A stretch of DNA of 64,000 nucleotides from positions 1 to 64,000 of the forward strand of contig CAJAVU010000023.1 in the NCBI GenBank assembly GCA_903945495.1, written 5' to 3'. The notes under the pieces are model-generated. The model was not told the DNA's origin, did not search any database, and was given only the letters and a program-made list of their open reading frames with translations. Position numbers and translations under genes: made by a program. Below, piece after piece: positions 1 through 8,427 of the stretch. The stretch comes from an uncultured Flavobacteriales bacterium (lineage in GTDB: Bacteria; Bacteroidota; Bacteroidia; Flavobacteriales_D; Crocinitomicaceae). Each line of letters begins with the position of its first letter. Position 1 is the first letter of the stretch.

Positions 1-282
1 AATCCAAATGAGAATATGAAAACATCTGGAGATATGTTCTTCTTCAAAAGTGCGGTTGGACTTGCGGGTGGTGCCGAATGGAATTTTACTGGTTCAACTT
101 GTTTAGTAGCAGAAATCGGTTATTATTACGGTTTCACACCACTTTATTGGGGTCGTGATGCAGATTCAGATAAAATGTCATTGTACACACGTGCTGGAGA
201 GAACGGAACATTTTCTGACGATTACTTAGTAAACAAAGCAACACAAGGACAATTAATGTTCAAAGTTTCAATTTTATTCTAA
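1..282 (+). CDS. C-terminal end of an outer-membrane beta-barrel protein (partial, 5' cut by window)
   Basis: The reading frame is open from base 1 to a TAA stop at 280-282, so the true start lies outside the window; the Met at base 16 is probably internal. The visible 93 or so residues have alternating hydrophobic/aromatic strands and turns rich in Gly, Asp and Asn, and end in the segment FKVSILF, a hydrophobic/aromatic C-terminal strand typical of outer-membrane beta-barrels. No enzyme motif is visible. The family cannot be named from this fragment; outer-membrane porin-like or PorT-like proteins are possible. It ends 11 bases before nadE and may share its transcript. Confidence 0.6.
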   Translation, partial: NPNENMKTSGDMFFFKSAVGLAGGAEWNFTGSTCLVAEIGYYYGFTPLYWGRDADSDKMSLYTRAGENGTFSDDYLVNKATQGQLMFKVSILF

Positions 283-293
283 CGAGCCAAACA

Positions 294-1070
294 TTGAATT
301 ATCTCAAAGCTTCACAACACATTAAAGCCTGGTTGAATGACTACTGTGATTCGGCCAGGCTTTCTGGTTTTATTGTCGGAATATCAGGTGGAATTGATTC
401 TGCGCTAACATCAACCTTGTGTGCGTCGACAGGTAAAAAAACCATTTTGGTCAACATGCCTATTCGTCAGTCGGCAAATGAATATTCGCGCGCCGCAAAG
501 CACATCGAAAATTTGAAAGGTAGATTTCCGAATGTTGAGAGTATTGAAATTGATTTGACAGCCATTTTTGAACTGATGGAAACAACTTTCCCTCATGAAA
601 CGGTGGAGAATCAGTTAGCAATGGCCAACACGCGTGCTCGTTTGAGAATGACGACCTTGTATGCACTAGGTCAAACGCATGCATGTTTAGTTGCTGGTAC
701 TGGAAATAAAATTGAAGATTTTGGAGTTGGATTTTTCACAAAATATGGTGATGGTGGAGTTGATTTGAGTCCAATTGCCGATCTAACAAAATCACAAGTA
801 AGCGCTATGGCTGCTGAACTAAATGTTATTTCAGAAATTCTGGAAGCAAAACCTACGGACGGATTGTGGGGCGATAGCAGAACAGATGAAGATCAGCTAG
901 GTGCAAGTTATCCCGAATTAGAATGGGCAATGGATTTTTCTGGCGACGAAAATGAATTGAGTGAACGAGAAAAAGAAGTACTTAAAATATATCGTAGATT
1001 AAACGCAATCAACAAACATAAAATGGAGCCAATCCCAGTTTGTTTAATTCCTTCTAGTCTTTTAGAATGA
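294..1070 (+). CDS. nadE: NAD(+) synthase, ammonia-dependent type
   Basis: Catalyses the last step of NAD biosynthesis, ATP-dependent amidation of nicotinate adenine dinucleotide. The 258 residues match the short NH3-dependent class without a glutaminase domain. The ATP-pyrophosphatase P-loop SGGIDS is at residues 31-36, followed by the family signatures GTGNKIED and TKYGDGGVDLSPIADLTKSQV (conserved NadE active-site region) and KPTDGLWGDSRTDEDQLG. The start is a TTG at 294; no ATG or GTG in frame lies before the P-loop, so the TTG is the only reasonable start. It sits 11 bases after the upstream stop. Family assignment is firm; the start codon is less so. Confidence 0.93.
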   Translation: MNYLKASQHIKAWLNDYCDSARLSGFIVGISGGIDSALTSTLCASTGKKTILVNMPIRQSANEYSRAAKHIENLKGRFPNVESIEIDLTAIFELMETTFPHETVENQLAMANTRARLRMTTLYALGQTHACLVAGTGNKIEDFGVGFFTKYGDGGVDLSPIADLTKSQVSAMAAELNVISEILEAKPTDGLWGDSRTDEDQLGASYPELEWAMDFSGDENELSEREKEVLKIYRRLNAINKHKMEPIPVCLIPSSLLE

Positions 1071-1109
1071 ACTAAAATAAACAAGGATAAATTTTACAAC
1101 TAGCTGACA

Positions 1110-3341
1110 ATGAAAAAACTAAAACATTACCTTTTATTGATAATTCTATCAAGTTTTATCTCTGAATCCTTCGCGCAAGTTGACTTTAATAATTATACTA
1201 CATTACTATCAAAAGGTACGATTCCCCAAGATTTCACGAAACAAACATTTCAAAAATTAGAGGAGGATTTAAAAACTGGACGTGCTGAGTTAAACCAAAA
1301 TCAAGAAAAAGTATTTTTTGAGGGAACAAATTATGCAATTGATGAAATCCTGCATTCTGGTTTCGTTATTTACGGTGATGACATCACTACCTACATTTGT
1401 GAAATTGCTGACAAGCTGTTGGTTAACGAACCAGAGCTTCGTTCAAAACTCCGCTTTTATACGATTAAATCAAATTCTGCAAATGCGTTTAGTACCGATC
1501 AAGGAATTGTCTTTTTTACGACAGGATTAATTGCACAACTTACCAGTGAAGCGCAATTAGCCTATATTCTGGCACATGAAATTTCGCATTACACAGAAAA
1601 ACATGTTGTTGAAACGTTTGATTGGACAACATCCAACTATCGTCAAGATGATAGAATCGAACGATTAAGTCAATATTCCAAAGAAAAAGAATTTGAAGCG
1701 GATAAAATAGGCGTTAAATTATTTCATGACGCTGGTTATTCCGCAGATGAAATCTTTGCAACGTTTGATGTATTGATGTATTCCTATTTGCCTTTCGACG
1801 AAATTGAATTTCCAACGACTTACTTTAGTAATGAGAATATTTTCATTCCTCAATCTCTTTTTCCAACAAAAAAATATGAAATAAAAGCGGTTGAAGACTA
1901 CGACGATGAATTAAGTACACATCCTAATATAAAAAAGAGAAAGGAAGCCGTAGAAAAGGAAATTGGCGGCTTAAGCGATTGGGGTTCGACTACTAATTAT
2001 TTAGGAACCGAGCGCTTTGAATATGTCCGCTCAATTGCACGTTTTGAAAGTGTGAGAAGCGATATTTTAAATGCTCAGTACGGTGATGCACTTTATTCTA
2101 TCTTCATTTTAGAAAAGGATTATCCAAATTCGATGTATCTAAAACGACTGAAAGCCCATGTTTGGATGAATTTGATGTTGTATAAAACCGAGAATAAATC
2201 TTCTAGAACAATAAATAAAACAACCGATTTGGAAGGTGAATCTGCGGCTCTTCACTTTTTTCTTAAAAAATTAAACAAAGATGGTTTGACGACCATTGCG
2301 CTTCGTCAAGTGTATCAGCTTCACATTCAAAATCCTGATGATGAGGAAATAAATGCTGTTTACACAAAATTTGTTACAGACCTCGCTACAACTGACAACT
2401 TCAAAATTGAGAACTTTTCGAAAAAGAAATTTGAAGATGCTGCAGCGGAATATATAAAAGCAAAATCGGATACCATAAAAGTAGAGATAAAAGACACAGT
2501 TAGTTCTCAAAAAAAGTCCAAATACGACAAAATTAAAACCAAGAAAAACGCTGATAATCCGGTTAATTTTGACTCAACAAAATACTATTTGTATGGACTT
2601 ACTGACATACTAGCCGATAGTTCATTCATTCAATTATTTACAGAGAAAAAAGCAATTTATCTAGAGAAGAAAGAAGCATTAGATAAATATAATGCACTTT
2701 CAAGACAAGAGCAAAAAGAGATAAATAAGCGTGAAGAAGCAACTGAATTCAATCTTGGTTTAAATGAAATTATCGTTGTAGAACCGATGGTTTACAGCTA
2801 CAAACGTGGACAGGTGAACAATGTTAAATCAGAAAAATTAGAAAAAGATTTTTCCGATGCAATCGAAAGTTCAGCTGAGCAAGTTGGAATAAAAACATAT
2901 CCAATCGATAGTCGAACCTTAGAAGCGAAAGGAACACAAGGGTACAATGAGCGATGTATTTTAATCAGCCTTTTAAATCAATTGGCAGAAGATGAAGAGG
3001 TTACTATTTTCCCTGTAGATTATCAATTATTAAAAACAATTCGAAATGATTACGGAACATCCAAAGTTATGTTTTCACTTGTCGAACATCAGTATTCTCC
3101 AAATATTAACGTAGCAAGTGCATTATCTTCTCTTATCATTTATCCTATTTTATTGATTTATCTTCCAGTCGGTATTTTATCGGGCAACAACACAGAGATG
3201 AATGTCCTCATTCTAGATCTTGAAAATGGGGAAATTGAAGATGGTATCAGTTATTACTTCAAGGATTCTCCTAAAAAATTACAATTAGGTGCGCACATGT
3301 ACGATATTTTTACAAAACTTAAAACGAATCCTGCAAACTAA
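1110..3341 (+). CDS. Exported M48-family zinc metallopeptidase, large
   Basis: A periplasmic or envelope-associated metallopeptidase. Residues 1-22 form a signal peptide ending ESFAQ. The zinc motif HEISH is at 156-160 and the third ligand is expected at E194 in the EFEAD segment (194-198), the normal M48 arrangement (BepA/YfgC-like). At 743 residues it is far longer than a simple M48 protease. The C-terminal two thirds holds a charged helical region, two Lys-rich stretches and a hydrophobic segment near residues 670-693 that could be membrane-associated. The next gene starts 6 bases downstream and is probably co-transcribed. Role by analogy with BepA: outer-membrane protein quality control (inference). 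Confidence 0.8.
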   Translation: MKKLKHYLLLIILSSFISESFAQVDFNNYTTLLSKGTIPQDFTKQTFQKLEEDLKTGRAELNQNQEKVFFEGTNYAIDEILHSGFVIYGDDITTYICEIADKLLVNEPELRSKLRFYTIKSNSANAFSTDQGIVFFTTGLIAQLTSEAQLAYILAHEISHYTEKHVVETFDWTTSNYRQDDRIERLSQYSKEKEFEADKIGVKLFHDAGYSADEIFATFDVLMYSYLPFDEIEFPTTYFSNENIFIPQSLFPTKKYEIKAVEDYDDELSTHPNIKKRKEAVEKEIGGLSDWGSTTNYLGTERFEYVRSIARFESVRSDILNAQYGDALYSIFILEKDYPNSMYLKRLKAHVWMNLMLYKTENKSSRTINKTTDLEGESAALHFFLKKLNKDGLTTIALRQVYQLHIQNPDDEEINAVYTKFVTDLATTDNFKIENFSKKKFEDAAAEYIKAKSDTIKVEIKDTVSSQKKSKYDKIKTKKNADNPVNFDSTKYYLYGLTDILADSSFIQLFTEKKAIYLEKKEALDKYNALSRQEQKEINKREEATEFNLGLNEIIVVEPMVYSYKRGQVNNVKSEKLEKDFSDAIESSAEQVGIKTYPIDSRTLEAKGTQGYNERCILISLLNQLAEDEEVTIFPVDYQLLKTIRNDYGTSKVMFSLVEHQYSPNINVASALSSLIIYPILLIYLPVGILSGNNTEMNVLILDLENGEIEDGISYYFKDSPKKLQLGAHMYDIFTKLKTNPAN

Positions 3342-3347
3342 CTTTTT

Positions 3348-4196
3348 ATGAAAACTATCATTTCAATATCGCTATTATCGTTCTTAGTTGCCTTTACAGG
3401 CTATTCTCAAAAAACGAAAGTTAAGAACAATGGATATTATGGAAAGCGCACGTTTTTTGATTTATCAACGGTTATTTCTGTACCACTTTTCTCAAATGTC
3501 TTTACGGATAATACTGCTTATAAAAAAGAAGCAGCTGGATTGTCTACAGGGAAAGATTACTTTAATTATGGGTTTAGAATTTCAATCGGTCATGCATCAA
3601 AACGAAATTTTGCAGTTTTATTTGAGTACGGACAAGACTATTCGAATATCTACCCCAATAATTATATTCAGAATGATTATTCTGGAAGCTTCAATTACGT
3701 CTATGCAAATATCAAACATCAAATGATGGATGTGAAGACGAATATTTTTATGCCTAAACTGGAGTTTGCTACAAAGAATTCACTCTTACCAATGGGGTTA
3801 AGTCATCAAATTGGTCTTGGCTATTCAAAAAGTAAAATTGCACTTCATGAATATACCTATTTGCTTACGGGCGAAGATGAAAATGGTGTTCCTTTAAGCG
3901 GAGGATATAAAAAGTATGATGCAAAAGATCAAAACAATCAATTATTCAATTCGAAACGAATGCAACCAGTCAACAAGTTCATTATTTTGTACGCCTTAAA
4001 TTTGCGCAGTCCAATTTCAAAAAGTTTGATGATTAATTATGGAATCCGTTATACTTTGCAATTTGGGCGTTATAATTCATACGCAAATTCAGGTGACGGA
4101 ACTTACCTTGATGAAAAAGAACTATTGAGCTTAATTAGTCGCCAGAGAAGCTTCAGCTTTATGTCATTTCACATTGGTTTAACATTGGCCTTATAA
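3348..4196 (+). CDS. Exported protein of unknown function, beta-barrel-like
   Basis: 282 residues with a clear signal peptide (residues 1-20, ending GYSQ). The mature part alternates short amphipathic strands rich in Tyr, Phe and Ser with polar turns, and the last residues (FHIGLTLAL) resemble a closing outer-membrane strand. No catalytic motif is recognised. The start lies only 6 bases after the M48 protease stop, so the two are very likely one operon and may act together in the envelope. This is an outer-membrane or periplasmic hypothetical; a specific family is not assigned. Confidence 0.6.
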   Translation: MKTIISISLLSFLVAFTGYSQKTKVKNNGYYGKRTFFDLSTVISVPLFSNVFTDNTAYKKEAAGLSTGKDYFNYGFRISIGHASKRNFAVLFEYGQDYSNIYPNNYIQNDYSGSFNYVYANIKHQMMDVKTNIFMPKLEFATKNSLLPMGLSHQIGLGYSKSKIALHEYTYLLTGEDENGVPLSGGYKKYDAKDQNNQLFNSKRMQPVNKFIILYALNLRSPISKSLMINYGIRYTLQFGRYNSYANSGDGTYLDEKELLSLISRQRSFSFMSFHIGLTLAL

Positions 4197-4203
4197 ATCT
4201 TAC

Positions 4204-4233
4204 AAGCGCAATTGAAATCAGTTTATTGCGCTT
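4204..4233. terminator. Hairpin between convergent genes, overlapping the ferredoxin stop
   Basis: A perfect 9-bp inverted repeat, AAGCGCAAT (4204-4212) and ATTGCGCTT (4225-4233), separated by 12 bases. It lies between the end of the exported-protein gene (4196) and the convergent ferredoxin gene. The right arm contains the ferredoxin stop codon and its last codons. There is no long T-run on either side, so intrinsic termination is likely but not certain; it could also stabilise 3' ends. Confidence 0.5.
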
Positions 4234-4546
4234 CTGGAGCCAAACGCAAAACAATTCCATCGATATCGTCATTGATGTGAATTTGACATCCTAAACGACT
4301 ATTTGGTTTTACAAAAAACGCTTGGTCTAACATATCCAATTCAGCATCACTTTGCTCAGGTAATGTAGTTTCTGACTCAAGATAACATTGACACGTTGCA
4401 CACATAGCCATTCCTCCGCATTCGCCTTTCACAGGAAGCTCATACGATTTACACAACTCCATTACGTTCATGTTCATGTCTGTTGGAGCAATCAACTCGT
4501 GTGAAACACCTTCTCTATCAATAATTGTTACTGTTATTTCGTTCAT
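4223..4546 (-). CDS. [2Fe-2S] ferredoxin, adrenodoxin/ISC type
   Basis: A small cytoplasmic electron carrier of 107 residues. Cluster ligands are C43, C49 and C52 in the pattern C-x5-C-x2-C, and C87 in the segment RLGCQIH. This spacing is that of adrenodoxin-like/ISC ferredoxins rather than plant-type ones. One additional Cys (C54) follows the third ligand. The ATG start at 4546 gives the usual N-terminal beta strands (ITVTIIDREG). It stands alone, convergent with the exported-protein gene upstream. Its redox partner is not evident in this window; no other ISC genes are adjacent. Confidence 0.88.
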   Translation of the reverse strand: MNEITVTIIDREGVSHELIAPTDMNMNVMELCKSYELPVKGECGGMAMCATCQCYLESETTLPEQSDAELDMLDQAFFVKPNSRLGCQIHINDDIDGIVLRLAPEAQ

Positions 4547-4581
4547 TGTATGGAATTTTCTGCAAAACTACTATTTTCTTA

Positions 4582-5010
4582 TCAATTGTAGATACGCAAA
4601 ATGTTTGAGCCGTTAAATACTGTCTGATATTGACGTAAACCAAATTCCGAATTGCTAATCGCTGATCCATCATACAAGGAAAATGTTGCTGTTGAACAAG
4701 AATCAATCAGTATTAAAAAATTATCATTATCCGGATAAAGTGGCAAAGCACACGCACCATCTGGATCTTGCGGAGAATGACGATCGAACGCTATAAATTC
4801 ATCAATTGAACGGCGATAAATGATAATTCCACGTGAACCACCATTGACATATGTAAACCCACCAACTCCCATTAAGCTAGAATAACTTGGCAAGGTAATA
4901 TCAATCGTAAAATCAAATGGAATATTTGGAACTGGATGTGAATTACCTTTGTTACACGCACTCAATGTAAAAACAGAAAGTGCTAAAAATAAAATAAATC
5001 GTAACTTCAT
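4582..5010 (-). CDS. Lipoprotein with a Rieske-like domain lacking cluster ligands
   Basis: 142 residues from the ATG at 5010; a possible ATG 18 bases upstream would add six residues before an otherwise normal signal peptide. The lipobox LSAC places the lipidated Cys at C19. The later sequence follows the layout of Rieske domains: a GIIIYRRSIDEFIAFDR strand pair, a first loop where CxH would be (here SPQ after DRH), a second loop DSCSTATFSLYDGSAIS where CxxH-x-S would be, and the closing LRQYQT...LRIYN strands. Three of four [2Fe-2S] ligands are missing, so it should not bind a cluster. The family relation is my reading of the pattern; function is unknown. Confidence 0.6.
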   Translation of the reverse strand: MKLRFILFLALSVFTLSACNKGNSHPVPNIPFDFTIDITLPSYSSLMGVGGFTYVNGGSRGIIIYRRSIDEFIAFDRHSPQDPDGACALPLYPDNDNFLILIDSCSTATFSLYDGSAISNSEFGLRQYQTVFNGSNILRIYN

Positions 5011-5037
5011 AGCGTTGATTATGTACAAAACAAATGT

Positions 5038-5307
5038 ATGAAGATTAAAACGTTTATTGGACTTCTTTTATTGCTTATTATTGGATTAACTTCTACAAGT
5101 TGCGGCAGTGCAAAGGTTGGAGAAAATCCATCATCTGTTGCCGAGGCGGAAGAAATATTGGCGAAAAAGGCAAAAAAGCAAAGTAAAATTGCCAAAAAAG
5201 AAAAAAAGAAAGCCTATAAAATTTATTGGAAAAAGCAATCCAAAGAAGCTAGAAAATCAGTTAAACGCAATGCGAAACGTCAACGCAAACTAGCCCGAAG
5301 AAAGTAA
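5038..5307 (+). CDS. Small, very basic lipoprotein
   Basis: 89 residues. A hydrophobic signal segment (residues 5-18) ends in a lipobox, STSC, with the likely lipidated Cys at position 22. After a short acidic linker, residues 40-89 are almost entirely Lys, Arg, Ala and Gln, predicted as one highly charged helix ending KLARRK. No known domain is recognised. It is divergent from the Rieske-like lipoprotein gene with only 27 bases between the chosen start codons, so the two promoters must overlap the coding ends. The positive tail could bind LPS, nucleic acid or peptidoglycan (speculation). Confidence 0.55.
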   Translation: MKIKTFIGLLLLLIIGLTSTSCGSAKVGENPSSVAEAEEILAKKAKKQSKIAKKEKKKAYKIYWKKQSKEARKSVKRNAKRQRKLARRK

Positions 5308-5332
5308 ACTCTAAACAAATATGAAGAAAATA

Positions 5333-7270
5333 TCAATCTTCCAATTCCATCAATTCTTCCGTAGCTTTTTCCCAATCCATCATTAATTGGTCCAATTCAG
5401 CCTTCACCTTACTATATTCAGCCAATAATTTATTCGATTGCTCTTCATTGGTATAATCTAATAAGGCAATTTCCTCATCCATCTTTTCAAGTAAGACTTC
5501 GTGTGCGTTAATAGCATCCTCCACTCGTTTCACCAAATTGTTTAATTGATTTTTCTTGCGTTTTAATTCTTTCGCTTCTTCAAATGACAACTTAGGTGTT
5601 TCAACTTCTTTTTGAACCTGAACTGTTATTTCTGCATGCTTCACCTTTTCTTCAGACATGTCGTGGTACATTTTTCGTTTCAAAAACTCTTGTACCCCAA
5701 AATGGTGAATTTTCAATGTTTTATCCTCAATGTCCCAAATACGATTCGTCAATCCCTCCAAGAATTCACGGTCATGCGATACCACAATGAACGTTCCTTC
5801 GTAGTTTTTTAAAGCTTCTTTCAGTACTTCTTTACTTTGAATATCTAAATGGTTCGTAGGCTCATCAAGAATTAAAACGTTCGAAGGACTTAACAACAGT
5901 TGACACAACGCCAATCTTGTGCGTTCACCACCTGAAAGAACTCCTACTTTTTTGTCGACATCTTCACCTGTGAATAAGAATGCTCCTAAAACACTTCGTA
6001 AATCGCGACGGATTTCACCAGTCGCAACATCATCAACCGTTTCATAGATCGTTTTCATTTTATCCAAACTCTCCGCTTGATCTTGAGCGAAATAGGTAAT
6101 CTGAGCATTGTGCCCTAAATTAACAATTCCATCACCTTCCAACTGGTTCATGATGCGTTTCAATAAGGTAGATTTCCCCACACCATTCGGTCCTAATAAG
6201 GCAATTTTCTCTCCACGACCAACAGTCAAATTAATATTCTTAAAAAGAACTTTATCGCCAAACGTTTTTCCCATGTCGTGCATTTCCAACACCCATTTCC
6301 CGGGTTGAACACTTAAGGGAAAAGCAATCTTCATTTTAGCAACTCCTACTTTATCAACTTCAATGATTTCAGTTTTTTCAAGCTTTTTTATGAGTGATTG
6401 TGCGAATGCAGCTTTATTCTTTTTTGCTCTAAACTTATTGATTAATTCTTCAGTATGCTTAATATCCTTCTCTTGCTGCTTTTTAGCGCCTTCTAAACGA
6501 TCTAATTCCTCTTCACGTACTTGTTTATACTTTGTATATGGAAATGGAAAATCTAATACCTTTCCAAGGCTAATCTCCAATGTTCGTTTCGTAACATTAT
6601 CCAAAAAAAGACGATCGTGGGAAATTACAATTACCGCTCCTTCAAATTTCTGTAAATAAGTCTCTAACCAACTAATTGAAATAATGTCTAAGTGATTCGT
6701 TGGCTCATCCAGCAAAATAACATCTGGTTGATTTACCAATATTTTTGCCAATTCTGCACGCATTTTCCATCCACCAGAGAAGGTGTTCAATTCGCGGTGA
6801 ATCTCGTCTTCATTAAAACCTAATCCTTTTAATGTGTTGACTATTTTCTCTTCCCACGTATATCCTTCATGTAAATTAAACTGATGATTGTATTCATTCA
6901 ATTGATTCAACAAGTTCAAATACGATTCAGATTCATAATCAGTTCTACTGACTAACTGATGATTCGTATCTTCAATATCGTGTTTGAGTTTCGTCAAAAG
7001 AGCATTCGACAAGTTCAAATATTCGAATACAGACTTACTTGAATCTATCTTGATATCCTGAGTCAAGAAACCAATTGTACAATCCTTTGGTTTATGTATT
7101 TTACCATCCGTTGGGTTATCCCACCCTGCAATAAGGCGCATCATGGTAGATTTCCCCGCACCATTCTTTCCAACTAAACCAATTTTATCACCTTTATTGA
7201 TTTGAAGACTTACATTTTCAAATAAAAAACCTTGTGGCAAATGAACGCCTAGCTGTTCCAAATTTATCAT
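5333..7270 (-). CDS. ABC-F family ATPase (translation factor type)
   Basis: 645 residues with two fused ABC ATPase domains and no membrane segments, the ABC-F architecture. First Walker A GKNGAGKST at 34-42, first signature LSGGWKMR with DEPTNHLD. Second Walker A GPNGVGKST, second signature LSGGERTR with DEPTNHLD. The two domains are joined by a charged helical linker (the P-site interaction motif region), and the C-terminal 90 or so residues form a Lys/Glu-rich coiled coil as in Uup/YdiF-type members. ABC-F proteins act on the ribosome, resolving stalled or slow translation, and a few protect from antibiotics; nothing here indicates resistance. Assigned to the family with confidence, not to a subfamily. 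Confidence 0.92.
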   Translation of the reverse strand: MINLEQLGVHLPQGFLFENVSLQINKGDKIGLVGKNGAGKSTMMRLIAGWDNPTDGKIHKPKDCTIGFLTQDIKIDSSKSVFEYLNLSNALLTKLKHDIEDTNHQLVSRTDYESESYLNLLNQLNEYNHQFNLHEGYTWEEKIVNTLKGLGFNEDEIHRELNTFSGGWKMRAELAKILVNQPDVILLDEPTNHLDIISISWLETYLQKFEGAVIVISHDRLFLDNVTKRTLEISLGKVLDFPFPYTKYKQVREEELDRLEGAKKQQEKDIKHTEELINKFRAKKNKAAFAQSLIKKLEKTEIIEVDKVGVAKMKIAFPLSVQPGKWVLEMHDMGKTFGDKVLFKNINLTVGRGEKIALLGPNGVGKSTLLKRIMNQLEGDGIVNLGHNAQITYFAQDQAESLDKMKTIYETVDDVATGEIRRDLRSVLGAFLFTGEDVDKKVGVLSGGERTRLALCQLLLSPSNVLILDEPTNHLDIQSKEVLKEALKNYEGTFIVVSHDREFLEGLTNRIWDIEDKTLKIHHFGVQEFLKRKMYHDMSEEKVKHAEITVQVQKEVETPKLSFEEAKELKRKKNQLNNLVKRVEDAINAHEVLLEKMDEEIALLDYTNEEQSNKLLAEYSKVKAELDQLMMDWEKATEELMELED

Positions 7271-7316
7271 AGTGCAAAGATAGGTTTCGCTGTTAATTTA
7301 TCCTAAAGTCCTAAAA

Positions 7317-7350
7317 CAAAAAAAGCCCCGTAAAATACGAGGCCTTCTTT
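7317..7350 (-). terminator. Intrinsic terminator after gldN
   Basis: On the minus strand the stem GCCTCGTA / TACGGGGC (one G-T pair) with a TTTT loop is followed by a run of seven T. It lies just beyond the gldN stop at 7364 and ends the porP-gld transcription unit. Confidence 0.75.
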
Positions 7351-7363
7351 TAAAGTATTTGAA

Positions 7364-8377
7364 TTAGAAACTCCAAACATCATGTTCTAAAGTTCTGATC
7401 TCTTCTTTAATTTTTTCTGCTTCAAATAAAGCATCAACTCCTGCTTTGTATGTGTCAATTTTTCTGTCATATACATTTGATTCTTTGTACATCACTGAAG
7501 AAAAACGACGTTTCCAAAACAAGTCATCAAAACTCATCCATTGCGCATCATTCTGATCATTGTAAGCAAAGTAGTTATTGAATACAAAACGACAGTGTGG
7601 GAAATACAACCAGAATAATTCTTTGTATTTTCCTCCTTCTTTAGTTGCATCATAAATAACTGGTGCAATTCCAAGAATTCGAACATCTAACACTGAACGT
7701 TCTTTATCAAAGAACCAATCTTCTTTCAAACGATATTGAACAATGTGTTCTGATAAAATTGGAGATTTATCCTGAACAAAAATTGGAGCTGGACTTACCT
7801 CTTCACCAGTAAATGGATCATAGGTAACAGAATCCTCACCAATAGAGTTCTTAACAGACTCATATCGCCCTTCTCCCAAAACATTCAAGTATCCGTCAAT
7901 TGAACTTCTGTAATTGTTATCAGAATAATAATTCAATCCTGGCTGAGGAACTAAAGGGTATTTGAATTGATCTCCATCCCAAACTCCTAAACCAAATACA
8001 TCGTATGGATTTTTAGGTTCGAATACAGTTAAGTCACCATTCAAAACATGATGTTTAATAACTGTCCACAAACTCCAACGACTTGAATTTTTAACCCAGT
8101 TCGAATCAACATAAAAGTCAAACGGATAATACAACGGATGATTTATTTTTTCTCGCAAATCGATAAAACTCCAAACACGTTTACTCCAAACTACATCAGC
8201 TTCACGCACATGCTCGTAAGGAATCATTTTCTTTGTTGGAATATGCTCTTGAATATAAACACCATCCACTACCCCACCAGGCTGAACATTAACAGGACCC
8301 CCGTTAATCTCCTCTAACTGAGCATTCACATTTCCAAAAAAGGAAATCGAAACCGCCAAAATTAAAAAATACTTCAT
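7364..8377 (-). CDS. gldN: T9SS/gliding motility protein GldN (PorN)
   Basis: 337 residues with a signal peptide (1-19, ending NVNAQ). It is the periplasmic partner of GldK: in T9SS bacteria GldK and GldN (PorK and PorN) form the large ring under the outer membrane through which cargo secretion is coordinated. Recognised from its position as the last gene of the gldK-L-M-N set, its length, and conserved segments such as VREADVVWSKRVWSFIDLREKINHP and HCRFVFN. It is followed at once by a terminator. The gap to gldM is 50 bases, consistent with one transcript. Confidence 0.92.
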   Translation of the reverse strand: MKYFLILAVSISFFGNVNAQLEEINGGPVNVQPGGVVDGVYIQEHIPTKKMIPYEHVREADVVWSKRVWSFIDLREKINHPLYYPFDFYVDSNWVKNSSRWSLWTVIKHHVLNGDLTVFEPKNPYDVFGLGVWDGDQFKYPLVPQPGLNYYSDNNYRSSIDGYLNVLGEGRYESVKNSIGEDSVTYDPFTGEEVSPAPIFVQDKSPILSEHIVQYRLKEDWFFDKERSVLDVRILGIAPVIYDATKEGGKYKELFWLYFPHCRFVFNNYFAYNDQNDAQWMSFDDLFWKRRFSSVMYKESNVYDRKIDTYKAGVDALFEAEKIKEEIRTLEHDVWSF

Positions 8378-8427
8378 AATTAATAATTTTTAATCAACAC
8401 TTGTTTTATTCAAAAGCATCTATCGAA

